A stretch of 64,000 nt of DNA. It comes from Paguma larvata. Lineage: Eukaryota > Chordata > Mammalia > Carnivora > Viverridae. A model generated the notes under the pieces. It was given only the letters and a program-made list of their open reading frames with translations, searched no databases and was not told the DNA's origin. How positions within the stretch are numbered: position 1 is the first letter of the stretch; every line of letters starts with the position of its first letter. The stretch covers positions 55,208,960-55,272,959 of the forward strand of contig CM057839.1 in NCBI GenBank assembly GCA_030068075.1. Reading direction: 5' to 3'. A program made the position numbers and the translations under genes. Below, in pieces: positions 47,965-60,714 of this stretch.

Positions 47965-48774
47965 ATCCTATCCATACTTTCCCTTTCTTTTTTTTCTTTC
48001 GTTTTTTTTTTTCTTTAGGATTCAGGTTCTCTCCGTGTAAAAGTTCCCGCGTGACACAATTTGAGTTCCTTTCCTTCTGATAACACGGAGTCCTGACCGA
48101 GGTTGTCACTTGCTGCTGGACTCTTTAGAAATAATCACATTCTTCATGGCGATGATCAGCGTGTATTTTGAGACCCAGGAGGGCTCTCACGACATGGTCA
48201 CAATGCTGTCGTTGACTGGAGCTCTGAGTTTTAAATGTGGTCAACTTTGGTGCCTTTTGAAAGATCGGGAGCATGCTGCTTCTCTTTGGATGTCCTCAGC
48301 TGCCCTGCCTCAGCCAGAATTAGAGGCTCCCTCGTGGGCCCGTGCAGTTTCGTACTTCCCTTTATTCTGTGTCCCTCGTCGTGCTGTATTCTCTATCTCT
48401 CTGTCCTCAGCATCGCAGCACAGTGCTAGGCCCACACTGGGATTTGTGTTAGCTTTCCATTACTTCAGAAGAAATTGCCAGAAAAAACGTAGTCACTTAA
48501 AACAGCATAACATTTATTGTCTCACAATTTCCCCAGGCCAGGAGTAAGGGCACCGTTTCTCCAGGTGCTTTGATTCGGGTCTCATAAGACCGGCATCAAG
48601 GTGTTGGCTAGGGCTGCTCCCTGCTGCTGAGGCTCAGAGTCCTCTGCCAAGTTCATGAGATTATTGGCAGAAGTCAGTTCCTTGTGGTTGTAGAACTCCT
48701 AGAACCGTGGTGAGTTTTTTTTTTTTCTTTAAAAAAGGGTCTCAGTTCCAGGCCCTCTTTAAAAAGCATTTCCT

Positions 48775-48998
48775 GGGGCACCTGGGTGGCTCAGTTGGTT
48801 GAGCGTCCGACTTCGGCTCAGGTCATGATCTTGCGGTCTGTGAGTTCGAGCCCTGCGTCGGGCTCTGTGCTGACAGCTCAGAGCCTGGAGCCTGCTTCGG
48901 ATTCTGTGTCTCCCTCTCTCTCTATGCCCCTCCCCCACTCATGCTCTGTCTCTCTCTGTCTCAAAAATAAATAAACATTAAAAAAAAATTAAAAAAAA
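48775..48998 (+). mobile_element. Feline SINE (first of three in a row)
   Basis: Full-length, well conserved head and body. Left target 'aaaaagcatttcct' (48761-48774). Confidence 0.97.
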
Positions 48999-49013
48999 AA
49001 AAAGCATTTCCTT

Positions 49014-49218
49014 GGGGCGCTTGGATGGCTGAGTCAGTAAAGTGTCCGACTCTTAATTTCGGCTCGGGTCATGGTCTTGCGGTTCCTGAATTCAAGCCCA
49101 GTGTAGAGCCTGCTTGGGATTCTCTCTCTCTCCCTCTCTCTCTCCTCCCCTCTCCTGCATCCTTTCTCTCTCTCTAAAATAAATAAATAAATAAACTTCA
49201 AAAAACATGTTAAAAAAA
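49014..49218 (+). mobile_element. Carnivore SINE, variant subfamily (second of three)
   Basis: Shorter middle ('agagcctgcttgggattctc'), tail of (AAAT)n type. Preceded by 'aaaaagcatttcctt' and followed by 'aaaaagcattgcctt'. Confidence 0.94.
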
Positions 49219-49232
49219 AAAAGCATTGCCTT

Positions 49233-49417
49233 ACGGTGCCTGGGTGGCTCAGTCGGTTAAGTGTCGGACTCCTGATTTCCACTCAGGTCATGTTCTCACG
49301 GTTTATGAGATCCAGCCGTGCGTCAGGCTCTGTACTGACAGTAGGGATCCTGCTTGGGATTCTCTCTCTCCCCCTCTCTCTCCGCCCCTCCCTCAAAATA
49401 AATAAACAAACATTAAA
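49233..49417 (+). mobile_element. Carnivore SINE, variant subfamily (third of three)
   Basis: Head 'ggtgcctgggtggctcagtc'; the body uses the same short 'gggatcctgcttgggattct' form. Followed by 'aaaagcacattgcttcatta', a degraded further copy of the target. Confidence 0.94.
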
Positions 49418-49665
49418 AAAAGCACATTGCTTCATTAGGTCAGGCCCACTCAGGATCATCTCTCTGTTTATGAATTCAAAGTCAGTCACTTGGGGAATGT
49501 AATTACTTTTGCCAAATCCTCGTGCCGTGTAAGGTAACATAATCTTGGGAGTAATATCCCGTCAGGTTTGCAGGTGCCACTCACATTCAAGGGGAGAGGC
49601 TTATACAGGGTATATACAGAACAGGGCACAGCTATCTTGGGGACCATCTTAAAATTCTGCTGACC

Positions 49666-52600
49666 AGAAGGCACGCTCGATACTGTCGAAAGAATGAATG
49701 AATGAAACGAACGGATTCTGACAGACGGCCGCATAGCAACCAGCATTATTGTAAAGTGAGTGAGAGAAGGTATTGAGGTCCTTACTGCAAAATGCAGTTG
49801 CGGGCAGTTTTTCCCAAGTGAGCTGTTTCCTGGCAGCTCTAAAGGCATAAGCAGAAGAGAAGAAACAGCAAGAAAGCAAGGAAGGAAAAAGAAAAGAAGG
49901 AAATTGCGTCTTGGGCCGATTTCAGGCGGCGGCTGAGAAACTCTACCCACCCTCCTTGCTGCTGACGTTTAAAGTTGGTCAGAGACCAAGAGCTAGGAGT
50001 ATCTTCTCAGTTCTGCCCCTGGGCTTAGCCACTATGGGAGCAGAAAGGTGGAGACAATCAAGGGAGCCCCCCACCCCCGTCAGCTTTGCTTTTAGGTTCC
50101 AGAGACGGAGTCTCTGCCTTAGGCTGAAATAACAACCAGAGTCTTTCTTCCATCCCTTATAACCACGTGAACATGTGGTGTCTCTTGGAATCCTCCTGTA
50201 GTGAGATGCATGAGGTGTGGGAAGGAAGCCTTAACTTCACATCTCCTGGCTGAGGTTGGCTTGAAAAATCAAATTGAACCGTGGCTGTCTGTGTTTAATT
50301 TGGAAGAACAGAAAGGATGTGTGCTTTGTGGCGCCCACGTAGTATAAAAGTCTCCATGACATAATAGCTCTCTGCCCAGCCTTGGAAGCTTCCCGTGCAG
50401 ACAATGGTTCTGCTTCCCTGACAGTTCCCAGGCATGGGTGCCACCTTGTGTAAACATTGCTGTTTTTAGTGCATTGCAGAAGCAGAAAGATGACACATTA
50501 ATAGCAGCTGGAGGATCTCATTAAAATTGGGAGGAAAGTACAAAGACTGGAGCCTGGTAATGTACAGACGGGAAAAGAGTCTTTGTCTCATCTGATTAAC
50601 AGTCGAATACATTTGGATTGCCTTTCTGGATTGTAAGAACCAACATCTCAGCCGGAAGTACCATGTTTTTCTTCTTTACAGCGGTCTATCCCTGTTTTCA
50701 ATTCTCTTGTTCTCTCCAAAATTAATACGCTGGTCTTTTGCAGTCCCTTGAGAACCGTGATGGGCTTGGTGGCTGGCCTCCGTGAGCTGGTGGAGAATCG
50801 TCTGGCAGTCACTAGGCTGGATTTGGGAACACCTGAATTGTGCAGTTCGATGCTAAGATCTTGGGAGGTGGAAGCCCAGGGTTCGGCTCTCCTGCCTGAG
50901 CAGTAGGGGAAGCACACTGTGGGGGAGCTCTCTGGGGAGGAAGAGTGTTATTAATGATTTTAACCAGCCGCTCCGGCTCTGCAGGGAAATCTACATTCTG
51001 CTCAAAGTTCACTCCCTCCTGAGGAACACGGTTTTCCCAGGTGTGTAGGTGGGGGACTTGCGTCCAGGGCAAAAGGGCTACATTTTCAAAAATTTGTATG
51101 TAGACTTTGGAATGAAAACAAAATAGGCCAAAGGAATGGTCTTTTGAAACCTGGTCTGGTGGACTCCGCCGCCGAGCAGGAGTGTGGTTGTGTGTTTGAC
51201 TGCAGCATCTAATTAGGGGCAAGGTTTGCAGACGGCCGCCTGATCTGAGCCCCCCGAGCACAACTTAACTCTAGCCTGACTGCCGGCCGTCATCGGTGAT
51301 CATTTTATTTAACTCATCAGAGAGATATTAATTACTATGAAAAGTGGCTTTTTAGAATTCCATGGAACAAGACGCCAGTAATAGATGGATTGACATTCTC
51401 TATTTTTTTTTTTTTTTGCCTATGGCTATTTTTTCTGTGTTGGGAACGGTGTTTCCATAGATGCCCATTTTGTAGCCAGTGGGGAAAACATAGTCTTTCC
51501 CTATATTAATCCTTTTTCCAGCTGAAAAGAGGGGAAAGCCGGCTTGTTTTCTGGGGGTTGTCACTATCGGTCTGATGACGTGTGTGATAAAGAGGCGATA
51601 TACCTCAGTCCTCACAACAAAGCAAATGACCTTTCGTTTCTTTCCTAAATCACCTCACCACATTTCACCATATTCATACATTTCAGAGTTAATTTTTCTG
51701 CAAACTCACCCAAAGGCAGCTTAGCCGCCTGCTGCGTCTCCGATGTACCTCAGCAATGTGGACATTGAAATGATTGTTAGTTAAATCTAATTTCCGAAAC
51801 ATCTGGCTCATTGTTCACTGTCTTGCCACTTAAAATATTGAAGCATGAGGCGCCTGATCTTCCCTCCAGCACTGTAACTTTGTTAACTTTGTGTAGGTTC
51901 AGAGTAATTGGACAAGACTGTAGTCTGTAGCTCAGAAAGGCAGGGCCAGAAAGTGGCTACAAGGAGCCAGGAGCAGGGAAAGCTCTTGGGGGCATTTTGG
52001 CAAGAACATTTGTTTTGAGTTTCTAGGCCCAAGGCGTTTTCATAGCATTTGTTTCTCTCCTAGGCTCGCCTCCTCCTGCCTCCAGTTTTTTAAAAAATTA
52101 AGTCTCTTTTAACCCACACATTCTTATTTGGTGGTGAGCCAGCTCTGGAAAATAGCCTTAAAGAAGAACTATTTTCAATGAAGAAGAGTTTTAAAATGAC
52201 TTCTATCTCTTGCGACCAGATTATAACCTGACTCTAGATGTATCTAGAGATCCGAAAATAATAGAAAGAGCTTCGGTTATTTTACTTAGTCTGATCTCCT
52301 TTCGGGAATCCTGTGTTGTTAGAATGGAGTGTGAAAGCGTCCAGGGCGCAATTTGCGATTTGCGTCCTAACCAGTGGTTGAAATGACAAGAGCAAAACCA
52401 CTAAGAAGCATGAAGGATTCCACGTCTTGCGGTCCCAGCATGTAGGGGTAATTAGTGCACACTGCTCTCTGTTCCAGGGGCACTGACATTGGAATCGGGG
52501 ACACTTCCCTTTTGATCTGGGACAAATCTGTAAGATTGGTGAATGACCAGCGAATGTAGATTTTACAGCAGGGCTTGTAAGATGAGTTTGTTTGTGAGGC

Positions 52601-52928
52601 CAAAAGGAGAGTTCCTGCTTTGGCCTGTGTCGATCCTGTAAGCTGTGGGTTAGTCAGTGCAGACAGATGGAGGAGACCTAATGTCACCAGAGAAACGTTT
52701 CTGACGTGCGAGATGGACCAAGATGGGAAAGCGTAGATGCACTGCGGTGACCCTGGGAGGGACCGAGCTCTAGGGGCAGAGTTCCTTCCACCGAAGAGGA
52801 GCAGAGCGCGCGGGGAACTGGTAAACATTCCAAAGTTTGCAGTGCTGAGTCCATTCTCATGAAGCTCTAGGAAAGAGAATTTGTGTATAAGGGCAGACTT
52901 GAGGCCTTCAATATTATAATTATTACCA
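49666..52928. other. Intronic sequence without recognised repeats
   Basis: A T run lies at about 51403-51417. Minus-strand frames of 149-154 codons occur, but with no family resemblance. Confidence 0.45.
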
Positions 52929-52997
52929 CTTTATAAATGTTTATTTGTTTATTTACTTGTTTATTTTGAGAGAAGGGGGGAGAGAGAGTGGGGGAGG

Positions 52998-53031
<34 letters not shown>

Positions 53032-53147
53032 CCCAAGCAGACCCCACGCTGCCAACGCAGAGCCGGACACAGGGCTCAGCCGTGAGATCATGACGTAAAC
53101 TGAAATCGAGGATTAGACACTCAGTTGACTGAACACCCAGGTGCCCC
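52929..53147 (-). mobile_element. Carnivore SINE with long (GA)n
   Basis: (GA)n run at about 53001-53028. The head is degraded ('gactgaacacccaggtgccc'). Flanks share 'aggccttca'. Confidence 0.92.
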
Positions 53148-53154
53148 TAGGCCT

Positions 53155-53186
53155 TCATCATCATCATCACCGTCATCATCATCACT
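53155..53186. repeat. (TCA)n trinucleotide repeat
   Basis: About ten TCA units with one CCG interruption, directly beside the SINE. Confidence 0.95.
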
Positions 53187-53759
53187 TTATTACTATTAGT
53201 GGCAGCAGTATAATAATGCTTAGGATATTGAAGTGTACATCTGGAAGTCATGCTCGTGTTAATAGATGTATCAGTGGGTGGGCTTCTAGATCGCCTCACC
53301 AGCGGGTCTACAATTCACTTGCATGATGAAATAAAGCAAGACACGATCCAGTGGTACTGTCGTACCAGAAAGTGGGTTGGTTCATGGGCCGTCTCCATCC
53401 AAGTTTCCATTGGAACCTTGCCGGTGGGGTTTTGTTGGGTCCTCAGTCTCCTCCTCTCTTTCATTGCCTCAACGAACCCCACTGCAGCTGGGGAGCTCTT
53501 ACCCCCTACCGCCTACCCCGAGCCTTTGTACGACGAGCGGAATATGGCATTGGCTGTGCCTGGAGCATCTTAGGAAAAGGCTTAAAGGGACGCGAGGTGG
53601 GAGGGCCAGGGACAGAAACGAATGCAAAACCACAGCAACGCAGAAGGGAACTGGGAGTTGGGATAAAGGCAGAGGCCCGCGGGATCTGGAGATGGGAACT
53701 GAGAGACAGGGGTACAGTAAGACCCGCAGCATCCACCGGACATGTGCCACGTGCCACGC

Positions 53760-53960
53760 CTGGCTGCAAGCATGCGGGATTTATTATTTCGTCACAGTCT
53801 CACAAAAGCCCTGTAAGGCAAGGTACTATCACGATCCTCCCCATAGTAGATACGAGGAATCTGTAGGCAATCTTTCGGTTGTGAAGTGGCCCTTTTGGGG
53901 ACTCAACCCCAGCAGCTTGGCTATAGCGTATGCCCCGAACTGTTACACTGTCTTGAACAA
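53760..53960 (-). repeat. MIR-like fragment
   Basis: 'cacagtctcacaaaagccct', 'gtaaggcaaggtactatcac' and 'gggactcaaccccagcagct' follow the reverse MIR order. Confidence 0.55.
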
Positions 53961-54145
53961 AGCGTGGGGCAAAAATAACAACCTAAAGGCAGCTTAGTGC
54001 TTCAGATGACTCCAGCCACTCTCCCGCCCCTGAATAAGTATCCACCTTTTCATGCCCGTGTGTTCCTTCCTTTTCTTTTCCCCTCCTTTCTATGATTTGG
54101 TTGCCCTTCCTTTATATAATCCAAAAGACACCATACTTTTTAAAG

Positions 54146-54168
54146 TTTTTTTTTTTTTTTTTTTTTTT
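54146..54168. repeat. Poly-T run
   Basis: More than 20 T in a row, not attached to a recognisable SINE. Confidence 0.9.
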
Positions 54169-55439
54169 AAAGAAAGTGAAGGCCGTGAGCTAAAAGCTGT
54201 TCATTTCACAGGACGCTGGCAGTTTTAAAAATCCGAGTGAATTGTAGGACACAAAGGACCTTGTTGCCAGGTGTTTCCACCAATGGGAAAACAGCTGTTG
54301 CTCTCATCTTTTCTATCATTGCATTTTTCCAGTGGCCGAGGGGTTGCTTTTGAGTTCCTGGAGCTGTCTTCACGGGGATGAGCGTGCTGTCTGATGGAAT
54401 TAGACAGTGTTACCAAGCACTTCCCAGAGGTTGTTGGGCTCGGGAATAAAGGCTCTACCCCAGCTCTTCCGACAGCGTGCACCACAAAGACTTACTCTCT
54501 CAGAAAGAAAACAGAGGACAGTTCCGTTCAGTCCAGGGAGGAGCCGGGAACGTAAGACATTTCTCAAAAATGTATCCCCAAGAAATCCATGTTGATCAAA
54601 GCCAGAGGTATCCAGTGTCTGTCTGTTGCAATCTCCAGGGATATTCTGCCACGGATTCTCCAAAGACTGATCTTGATGTCATAAATTTGCAAGCCTTTTT
54701 ATCTTTAAAAGTTTATCGAGTCTCACATTCCACGTTCAGTTTTGACAGCTACCAAGACAAATCAGTTCTAGCTTCCCTTTTTTTCAAAGGTGTTGGTGAA
54801 ATTTGCTGTATCCGTATGCCCATCCTCAATCAGCCATGTTAAAAGCACGAATATTCTGGTCTTCTCTGGGTGCTAAAGAAACAGAGCTGTGAGAATCCTG
54901 GCCAAATTTGAAAGAATGAGTTTCACCGGACCAAGACGTTTTTATTGCCAAGTTAGGTCGATGATCTGTCTCGTGCACTGGGGGTCTTAGTTGGGGACAA
55001 GGAGTGTGGTTTTGTCCATGTTTTGTGGCTCACGTACCCTTCCCTCTTTCATATGGAAACCTTCTAATTCAGAAGCCACTCTGTGAGTATTTGGCTCCAA
55101 AGATGCTTCGGATTCCTGGCTGCACATGTGAATGTCAGTACTCACTTCTGGGCAGGATATCGAGTTTTTAAGTTCTAGGCAAGTGGGAGTCCCTAAGTCC
55201 CTGAGGCTTCTGTTTCATAGAGTAGATGTTAGGTGTTAGTGATGTGATTGGATCTGCTAGATTCCTACCAACTTTTGACCTTAATCTTTTCTTTGTATTA
55301 TTCGTTAACATTTCAACCAAGACTTTTTTTTTTTTTTTAGCTACCAAGATTTTAAACTGCATAAAGTCAGGAAAGTTCATATAATGCGTTTTCCCTTTAT
55401 ACAGAAGAATATTTTCTAGGTATTTTTTAGAGGTGATAC

Positions 55440-55665
55440 AGGTAGTGGCTAAGGACCTGACCTCCGAAGTTTCCTTAGACAGATCCTGGCCTGGCCACTT
55501 GCCAGCTGTGGGGCCTCAGGCAAGTTCCTTAATCTTTCTGGGCCCTATTTTCCTATTCTATCAAATGAAGATGAGAAAGGGATGCTGGGAGATTTAAGGG
55601 GATAATCCACCTAAAGCTCAGTACTTGACAGTAAACATTCAGTAAATGCAAGCTAATATTTTTGC
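55440..55665 (+). repeat. MIR, nearly complete
   Basis: 'aggtagtggctaaggacctg', 'tggcctggccacttgccagc', 'tgtggggcctcaggcaagtt', 'tttcctattctatcaaatga' and 'cattcagtaaatgcaagcta' give the forward MIR almost end to end. Confidence 0.8.
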
Positions 55666-55677
55666 ATGCATCATTAT

Positions 55678-55684
55678 TTTATAT

Positions 55685-55719
<35 letters not shown>

Positions 55720-55904
55720 TGTTTATTTATTTTTGAGAGAGAGAGAGAGAGAGACAGAGCATGAGAGAGAGGGAGACACAGAATCCAAAGCAGGCTCCAG
55801 GCTCTGAGCTGTCAGCACAGAGCCAGATGTGGTGCTCAAACTCATGAACCGCGAGATCATGACCTGAGCTCAAGCTGGATGCTTAACCGATTGAGCCACC
55901 CAGG
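55678..55904 (-). mobile_element. Feline SINE with long (TTTA)n tail
   Basis: The tail is expanded to about ten TTTA units (55682-55721). The head stops early at 'gagccacccagg'. Confidence 0.94.
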
Positions 55905-56149
55905 TTTTAAAAAACCCTATAGTTTTTTTAAATGCCTTTTTAATAGTAAACAAGGGAGTGATACATGTAGACCCATACAACGAGTTTTTGGTTAGAGCGA
56001 CTAAAGTAGTGAAATCAAGACCTTGTTGATCAAAGAATAATTGAAGAAACCAGATGTTTAGCCTAGGAAAAAAAAAGTGTAGAAACTGTAGTAACCGTGT
56101 TCTAATATCTCAGGGGAAACCTGTAGCTTTTACTAGAAATTTTATCTTA

Positions 56150-56357
56150 AAAAATGTATTTTAATGTTTATTTATTCTTGAGAGATAGAGACTGAGCTCA
56201 AGCAGGGGGAGGGTCAGAGAGAGACCCAGAATCTGAAGCAGGCTCCAGGCTCTGAGCTGACAGCACAGAGCTCGACGTGGGTCTCGAGCCCATGGACTGT
56301 GAGATCACGACTTGAGCTGAAGTCGGACACCTAACCGACTGAGCCACCCAGGCACCT
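56150..56357 (-). mobile_element. Feline SINE
   Basis: Full-length. Target-site duplications 'ctagaaattttatctta' (56133-56149) and 'ctagaaatttatctta' (56358-56373). Confidence 0.96.
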
Positions 56358-56669
56358 CTAGAAATTTATCTTACCGAGAAAGACCACATAAGCTTAGAGA
56401 AATGTATTTGTTAGTAAAAATTAATCTGTAACTTTATCCAGAGTATATATGATTCTGAAATTCTAGGCAATGGGACCTAAACTCAAAGACGAAAGGATAA
56501 TTAAGACGTTTAAATTATAGTCTGTTCAGTTTACCACTGGGATCATTGTCATTTTAGTTGCAGAGTGACTTCCTTCTGGGGAACCTAAATTTCCTTACAC
56601 GCATAGCCTCATTCCTCCCACAACAAGCTCTGTTAATCTCATTTTTTCACATTTGCTTTAAGATCTTGC

Positions 56670-56790
56670 TGCCCAAGGTGTGGTCCACGGACCGGCAGCA
56701 TTGGAGCCCCCGGGAGCTCACCCAGACATGCAGACCGCAGGCTTCACCCCAGACCTCCCGAGTCAGATCCGCCCTGCTGGGTAGCCCGTG
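56670..56790. repeat. MER5-like DNA transposon fragment
   Basis: 'ggtccacggaccggcagcat', 'gggagctcacccagacatgc' and 'caccccagacctcccgagtc' resemble the MER5A (hAT-Charlie) core. Ends are not visible. Confidence 0.55.
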
Positions 56791-56799
56791 TTGCTGATA

Positions 56800-59190
56800 G
56801 AGCAGAGGCGCCCACTGCTTTCTTCTGATGACGATGCGCCCTGTGATGTTAAGGACATCCCCACCCGCTGTGTTCCTCTCCTTCGGCTTCTCTTAACTGC
56901 ACCCCTGTGTGCTTTTGTCCTTTGAGGCTTCGTCCCCTGGATTTCTTCCTAAGTGCTGTGAACTTAATAGCTCTTTATTTCTTAGTTTTACCATGGCATT
57001 TCAGTCTGGTGACAATTTTATAGTCAAAACCCACGTGGTATCTATTTAATAATGTTTTATAAAGTACCACTTGTTATTAAAAAAAAAGCGGACGGTCCAG
57101 AGATGAAGCTGTATGTAAAATATGGGTGGAATTTGTGCGTCACTGGGGAGCTCATGGGGAAGGAAGGTTATTTTGGTCTGCTCTAAAAGTTACTCCCCAC
57201 GCTGCTTCCACACGAAGCAACGAAAGAGCAGAGAAGTCTCAATTTGCTTCACTACTGAAAAGTCAAGGGAAATTTATGGGGTAATAGTGACATTGAGAAG
57301 AAGTGGTTCTTTAAGAGAACTGCATTTTTCCTAGGTAACTGGAAACGTTTCCAGCTTGTAAAATGAACAGATGTCTTTTTCTCTCATGATTAGTAAGGTT
57401 TTAGAAAATGAGTAGGAGCCCCTTGGTGCAATTTCTGGCGGATAGTTGAAAACATTGTGAATCTCTTTGTTAATAAGATGTTTTAAAAGCAGCGGGCCCT
57501 TGTACATTTCTGTTATTCTTAAGAATGCACTTTCCATTTCTGCAATTTGCAACAATGTTGTGGGAACGAGTGTGGTCTGAAATTAGTTTTCCTGAATGTT
57601 TTACCTACATATGTATGGTTCACTCAGATAATTTTCATTCTGCAGGTTAGGTCTTTCTTTTTGGTTGTAACTGGATTTCCTGGGGATAAAAATGAACATG
57701 GTCATTCCCCGCCGCCCGCCCCAGGACAGCGCTATGATAACTGTAATTGCAGTACTAAGAAATCCTTTCCAGCTGAAGAACACACCACAAAGACTGTGGT
57801 TTAAGACTTTGTAAATGTTTTTTTTTTTCCTTTTTAAAATTTAAACCATACATTCAGAATTGGTTGTGCCACACAGGTGCCTGTTGTTAGAGTTTTCTCA
57901 AGTTCGTGTTCTCCCAGTTCTCAGTTACAAATCAGGCCAGTGCTGGGAACAAAAATTGCACTTTAAAATTTATTTTTACTTTTCGTTTTTGAATTTTTAA
58001 ACCCTAAAAGCATAATGAATTATTTTCCCAGCCCAGAGCGCACAGATGCATATATTGAGAGTGTAGCGTCTAGGAATTGCTTGATTTACAGGAGACAGAA
58101 AACACATGATTATAAAAATAAAGAGAGGGGAAGACAATGACAGGAGAAAGACCAGTGGAGAAAGACCAGATGGCACATTTTGCTAAATCCAGTATGGTGC
58201 TTATTGCCCAGGAAGCCTTAGGAAAGGCCACACATGGGGTCCATGGCTGCCTGTCACATGTAGTTGACAGCCAGGAACAGCCCTAGCGAGACTGAGGAGA
58301 ACTTCATTCATTTGTTTGTTCTTTCAGCCAACTGAAATTCCTTCCCTGGGTTTGGGAATTGTGCCGTAGCTGCAGCAGTGAGTGTTGGGGGTCAGGATGG
58401 GGTCTTGCTGTATTTTGTCCTCACCAGCATCTCTCCCTAGCACAGGTCTCCCCAAGCAGAAAGGATGTTAGACAATTTGTATAGATGTGGTTCCGGTCAC
58501 CCGGGGTTTTGCTTCCGCTTTAGCAGAGGGGAAGTGACTCCCAGCTGGGTCTTGAGACCCAGGACGTCGAGGAGTAGGCCATCAAATGTCCTCAGTAGTA
58601 ACTTCCGGCTGAGACCCTTGAGGTGTATAGTTTGCTAAGGATCAAATGCTATAAGAAGATGCTACAAGAAGCTTATAAGTCTAGACGTTTCTTTACCAAT
58701 CCAAGCTGTTTATGTTGTAAATGTGCTAACAACAGCTCCCTCAGCACTCTGCTTGCAGAAGGCAAAGTTTGTCTCCGTTCGCCCTGATTCCAGAGAAGAG
58801 TGGAAGGATGGCCTTGGGAGCCATCTTTGTTCCTGACTTTCTGTGCCACGCTCCCGTTAGTCATGAAACGGTACATCTCTGTAAAGAAGACACAAATAGA
58901 TGCCATCTGCAAAGACTGGATAGGTTGCCTCGCAAATAGAATGTGCAGATTAAGTGAAAAAATATTGAGGCTCGATAATTGATTTTCGGCGTGGGTGAGT
59001 TAAGGTGGTTAGACAGCCCCTTACGACTCTCCTGATCACCTTGCAGTATGGGAAAGACCTTCTAGAAGAAGAAAATCAGCAAGGGTGTTGGAACGCCCTG
59101 CCTGAGAGGAGATGTTTGACTCCAGTTAAGTTTTAGATTGTCCCTGATTTAGGAATGGGTCTCTTCGTAAATGCTTTTATTTTTTTCTTT
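56800..59190. other. Intronic sequence without recognised features
   Basis: AT-rich, no exon or repeat supported. The small open frames have no family resemblance. Confidence 0.45.
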
Positions 59191-59199
59191 TGTAACATT

Positions 59200-59677
59200 A
59201 ATTAGTCAGGATTCAGAGCACATTTCCTTAGCCCTTCCTTACCTGCATTGCTCTTTCTGTAGTGTCATCTGCCAGAAGCAGGTGATCCTCCCGCTGAGGC
59301 ACCTTCACGAGGTCGGTAGTCGCGTGACACCACGTCACAGGGCCTGCCGCATCGTCCACTGCATTTCGTCTCATCACATGCGTATTTGCTCATCTCCTGT
59401 CCTCACAGGAAGGAGGGGTACATACAGTACAATCAGATCTTCTGAGAAGGAGAAAGAGACCACGCTCCCCTAACTTTTATTATAGTTTATTGATAAAATT
59501 GTCCTATCTTATTATTTTTGTTGTTAATCTCTTACTGTGCCTGATTTATAAGCTAAATCACAGGTGTGTATGTATAGAAAGAACGCAGTGTATGTCGGGT
59601 TCACTGCTGTTTGTGGTTTCAGTCACCTACTGCGGATCTAAGGAATGTATCCCCGACAGATAAGGGGACACTACTAT
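59200..59677 (-). mobile_element. MER2-like Tigger element, second copy
   Basis: Its right part ('aacttttattatagtttatt', 'gttaatctcttactgtgcct', 'ggtttcagtcacctactgcg', 'ataaggggacactacta') and left part ('cagaagcaggtgatcctccc', 'accacgtcacagggcctgcc') are the reverse complement of the family at 21407-21800. The left terminus is degraded. Confidence 0.7.
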
Positions 59678-59929
59678 GGCTTATTTTTATTATGGTGGTG
59701 TTAGAACAGGCTTTTAGAGATGGATTTCCTGAAATGCCACTAGTTTTGTTGGTGAAAGGTTGAAACAAATCTACCTTTCTTTTTTTGATACCTGTGACAA
59801 TATAGACCTGAAATTACAGTCTTAGCTTTTAGTCTTGGGTTAGAGAACTCTGAAAAACTGTGAAAATACATGTATCATTCATATTATTCTTTGTAGTATA
59901 TGAAATTAATAATCTCTCTGCCACTTCTC

Positions 59930-60116
59930 TTTTTTTCTTTCTTTTTGAGAGAGAGAGAGAGTGAGGAGCAGAGAGAGAGGGAGAGAGAGACTCCCAAGCA
60001 GGCTCCACACTGTCAACACGGAGCCTGGCGCAGGGCTCGAACTCACGAATGTGAGATCATGACCTGAACTGAAACCAAGAGTCGGACACTCAACCGACTG
60101 AGCCACCCAGGCCCTC
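59930..60116 (-). mobile_element. Carnivore SINE
   Basis: Short tail, (GA)n body, 'actcccaagcaggctccaca', 'gaaaccaagagtcggacact', intact head. Flanks 'ctctctgccacttctc' and 'tctctgcttcctcttctc' suggest a target duplication. Confidence 0.92.
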
Positions 60117-60714
60117 TAGTCTCTGCTTCCTCTTCTCAATTGCTGAAATTCGTTCTGGCGTTTCCACTTCATTTTCAGTAACAGAGAGTATTTCAGGGAT
60201 AGCGGGATTGTGATGATTAGCATTATAAGGATATTTAAATATAATTTAATATGAGAAAATCAGAGGAATGTGCAAAATCGAGACCGTATTTCCCCCTTAC
60301 GGGTAAAGCCAGTCATAGATATCTGACAGAATTGTAAGTGTCGAGTTATTTGATCTTTCCTGACCGACTCGTCTTGGACTATTTATATTTACAACGCGCT
60401 GTGCATGAAACTGTGAAAACTTGAACCATACAGTTTTGTTACCATATAAAGTTCTAGAATGTTCTTTATTTACATAGTAAATCTGGGATAGATTACAGTA
60501 GAAACTCCTATAAATTCTCAGATACTGAAAGTGGTAGCAGTTTTCAGAGATAAATAAGTAACCTATTAGTCTGAATAAACATCTCCCTGCTAGTTACATG
60601 ATAAATAATACCTTACTTTCCTTGTTCGCCCCTTTGAGTTTCCTTATAGACATACCTCCTCTGTTTTCACACACTTAAAGGTCTTGGCAGCATTTTGCCC
60701 AGGCTCCCCACCCA

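Larger units (their letters stand above)
48446..49665 (-). mobile_element. MLT1-type LTR (ERVL-MaLR), split by three SINEs
   Basis: 'acagcataacatttattgtc', 'catcaaggtgttggctaggg' and 'gtcagttccttgtggttgta' lie to the left of the SINE cluster. 'ggcccactcaggatcatctc' and 'gccgtgtaaggtaacataat' lie to the right. This is the reverse order of an MLT1-like LTR. No internal retroviral genes are present. Confidence 0.65.

Noticed and set aside
48786..48974. Recurring short frames beginning MAQSVKWLTSAQVMISRS... or MAQLVERPTSAQVM... (many places)
   Set aside because: They are translations of the tRNA-derived SINE and recur only because the SINE does.
48761..49434. CRISPR-like array (repeated short units between similar spacers)
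   Set aside because: The repeated short motif is a SINE target duplication, and the 'spacers' are SINEs. The genome is mammalian.
53377..53997. 206-codon frame on the + strand
   Set aside because: Low-information translation with overlapping frames of 171 and 107 codons. The 3' part coincides with a MIR-like fragment. No homology recognised.
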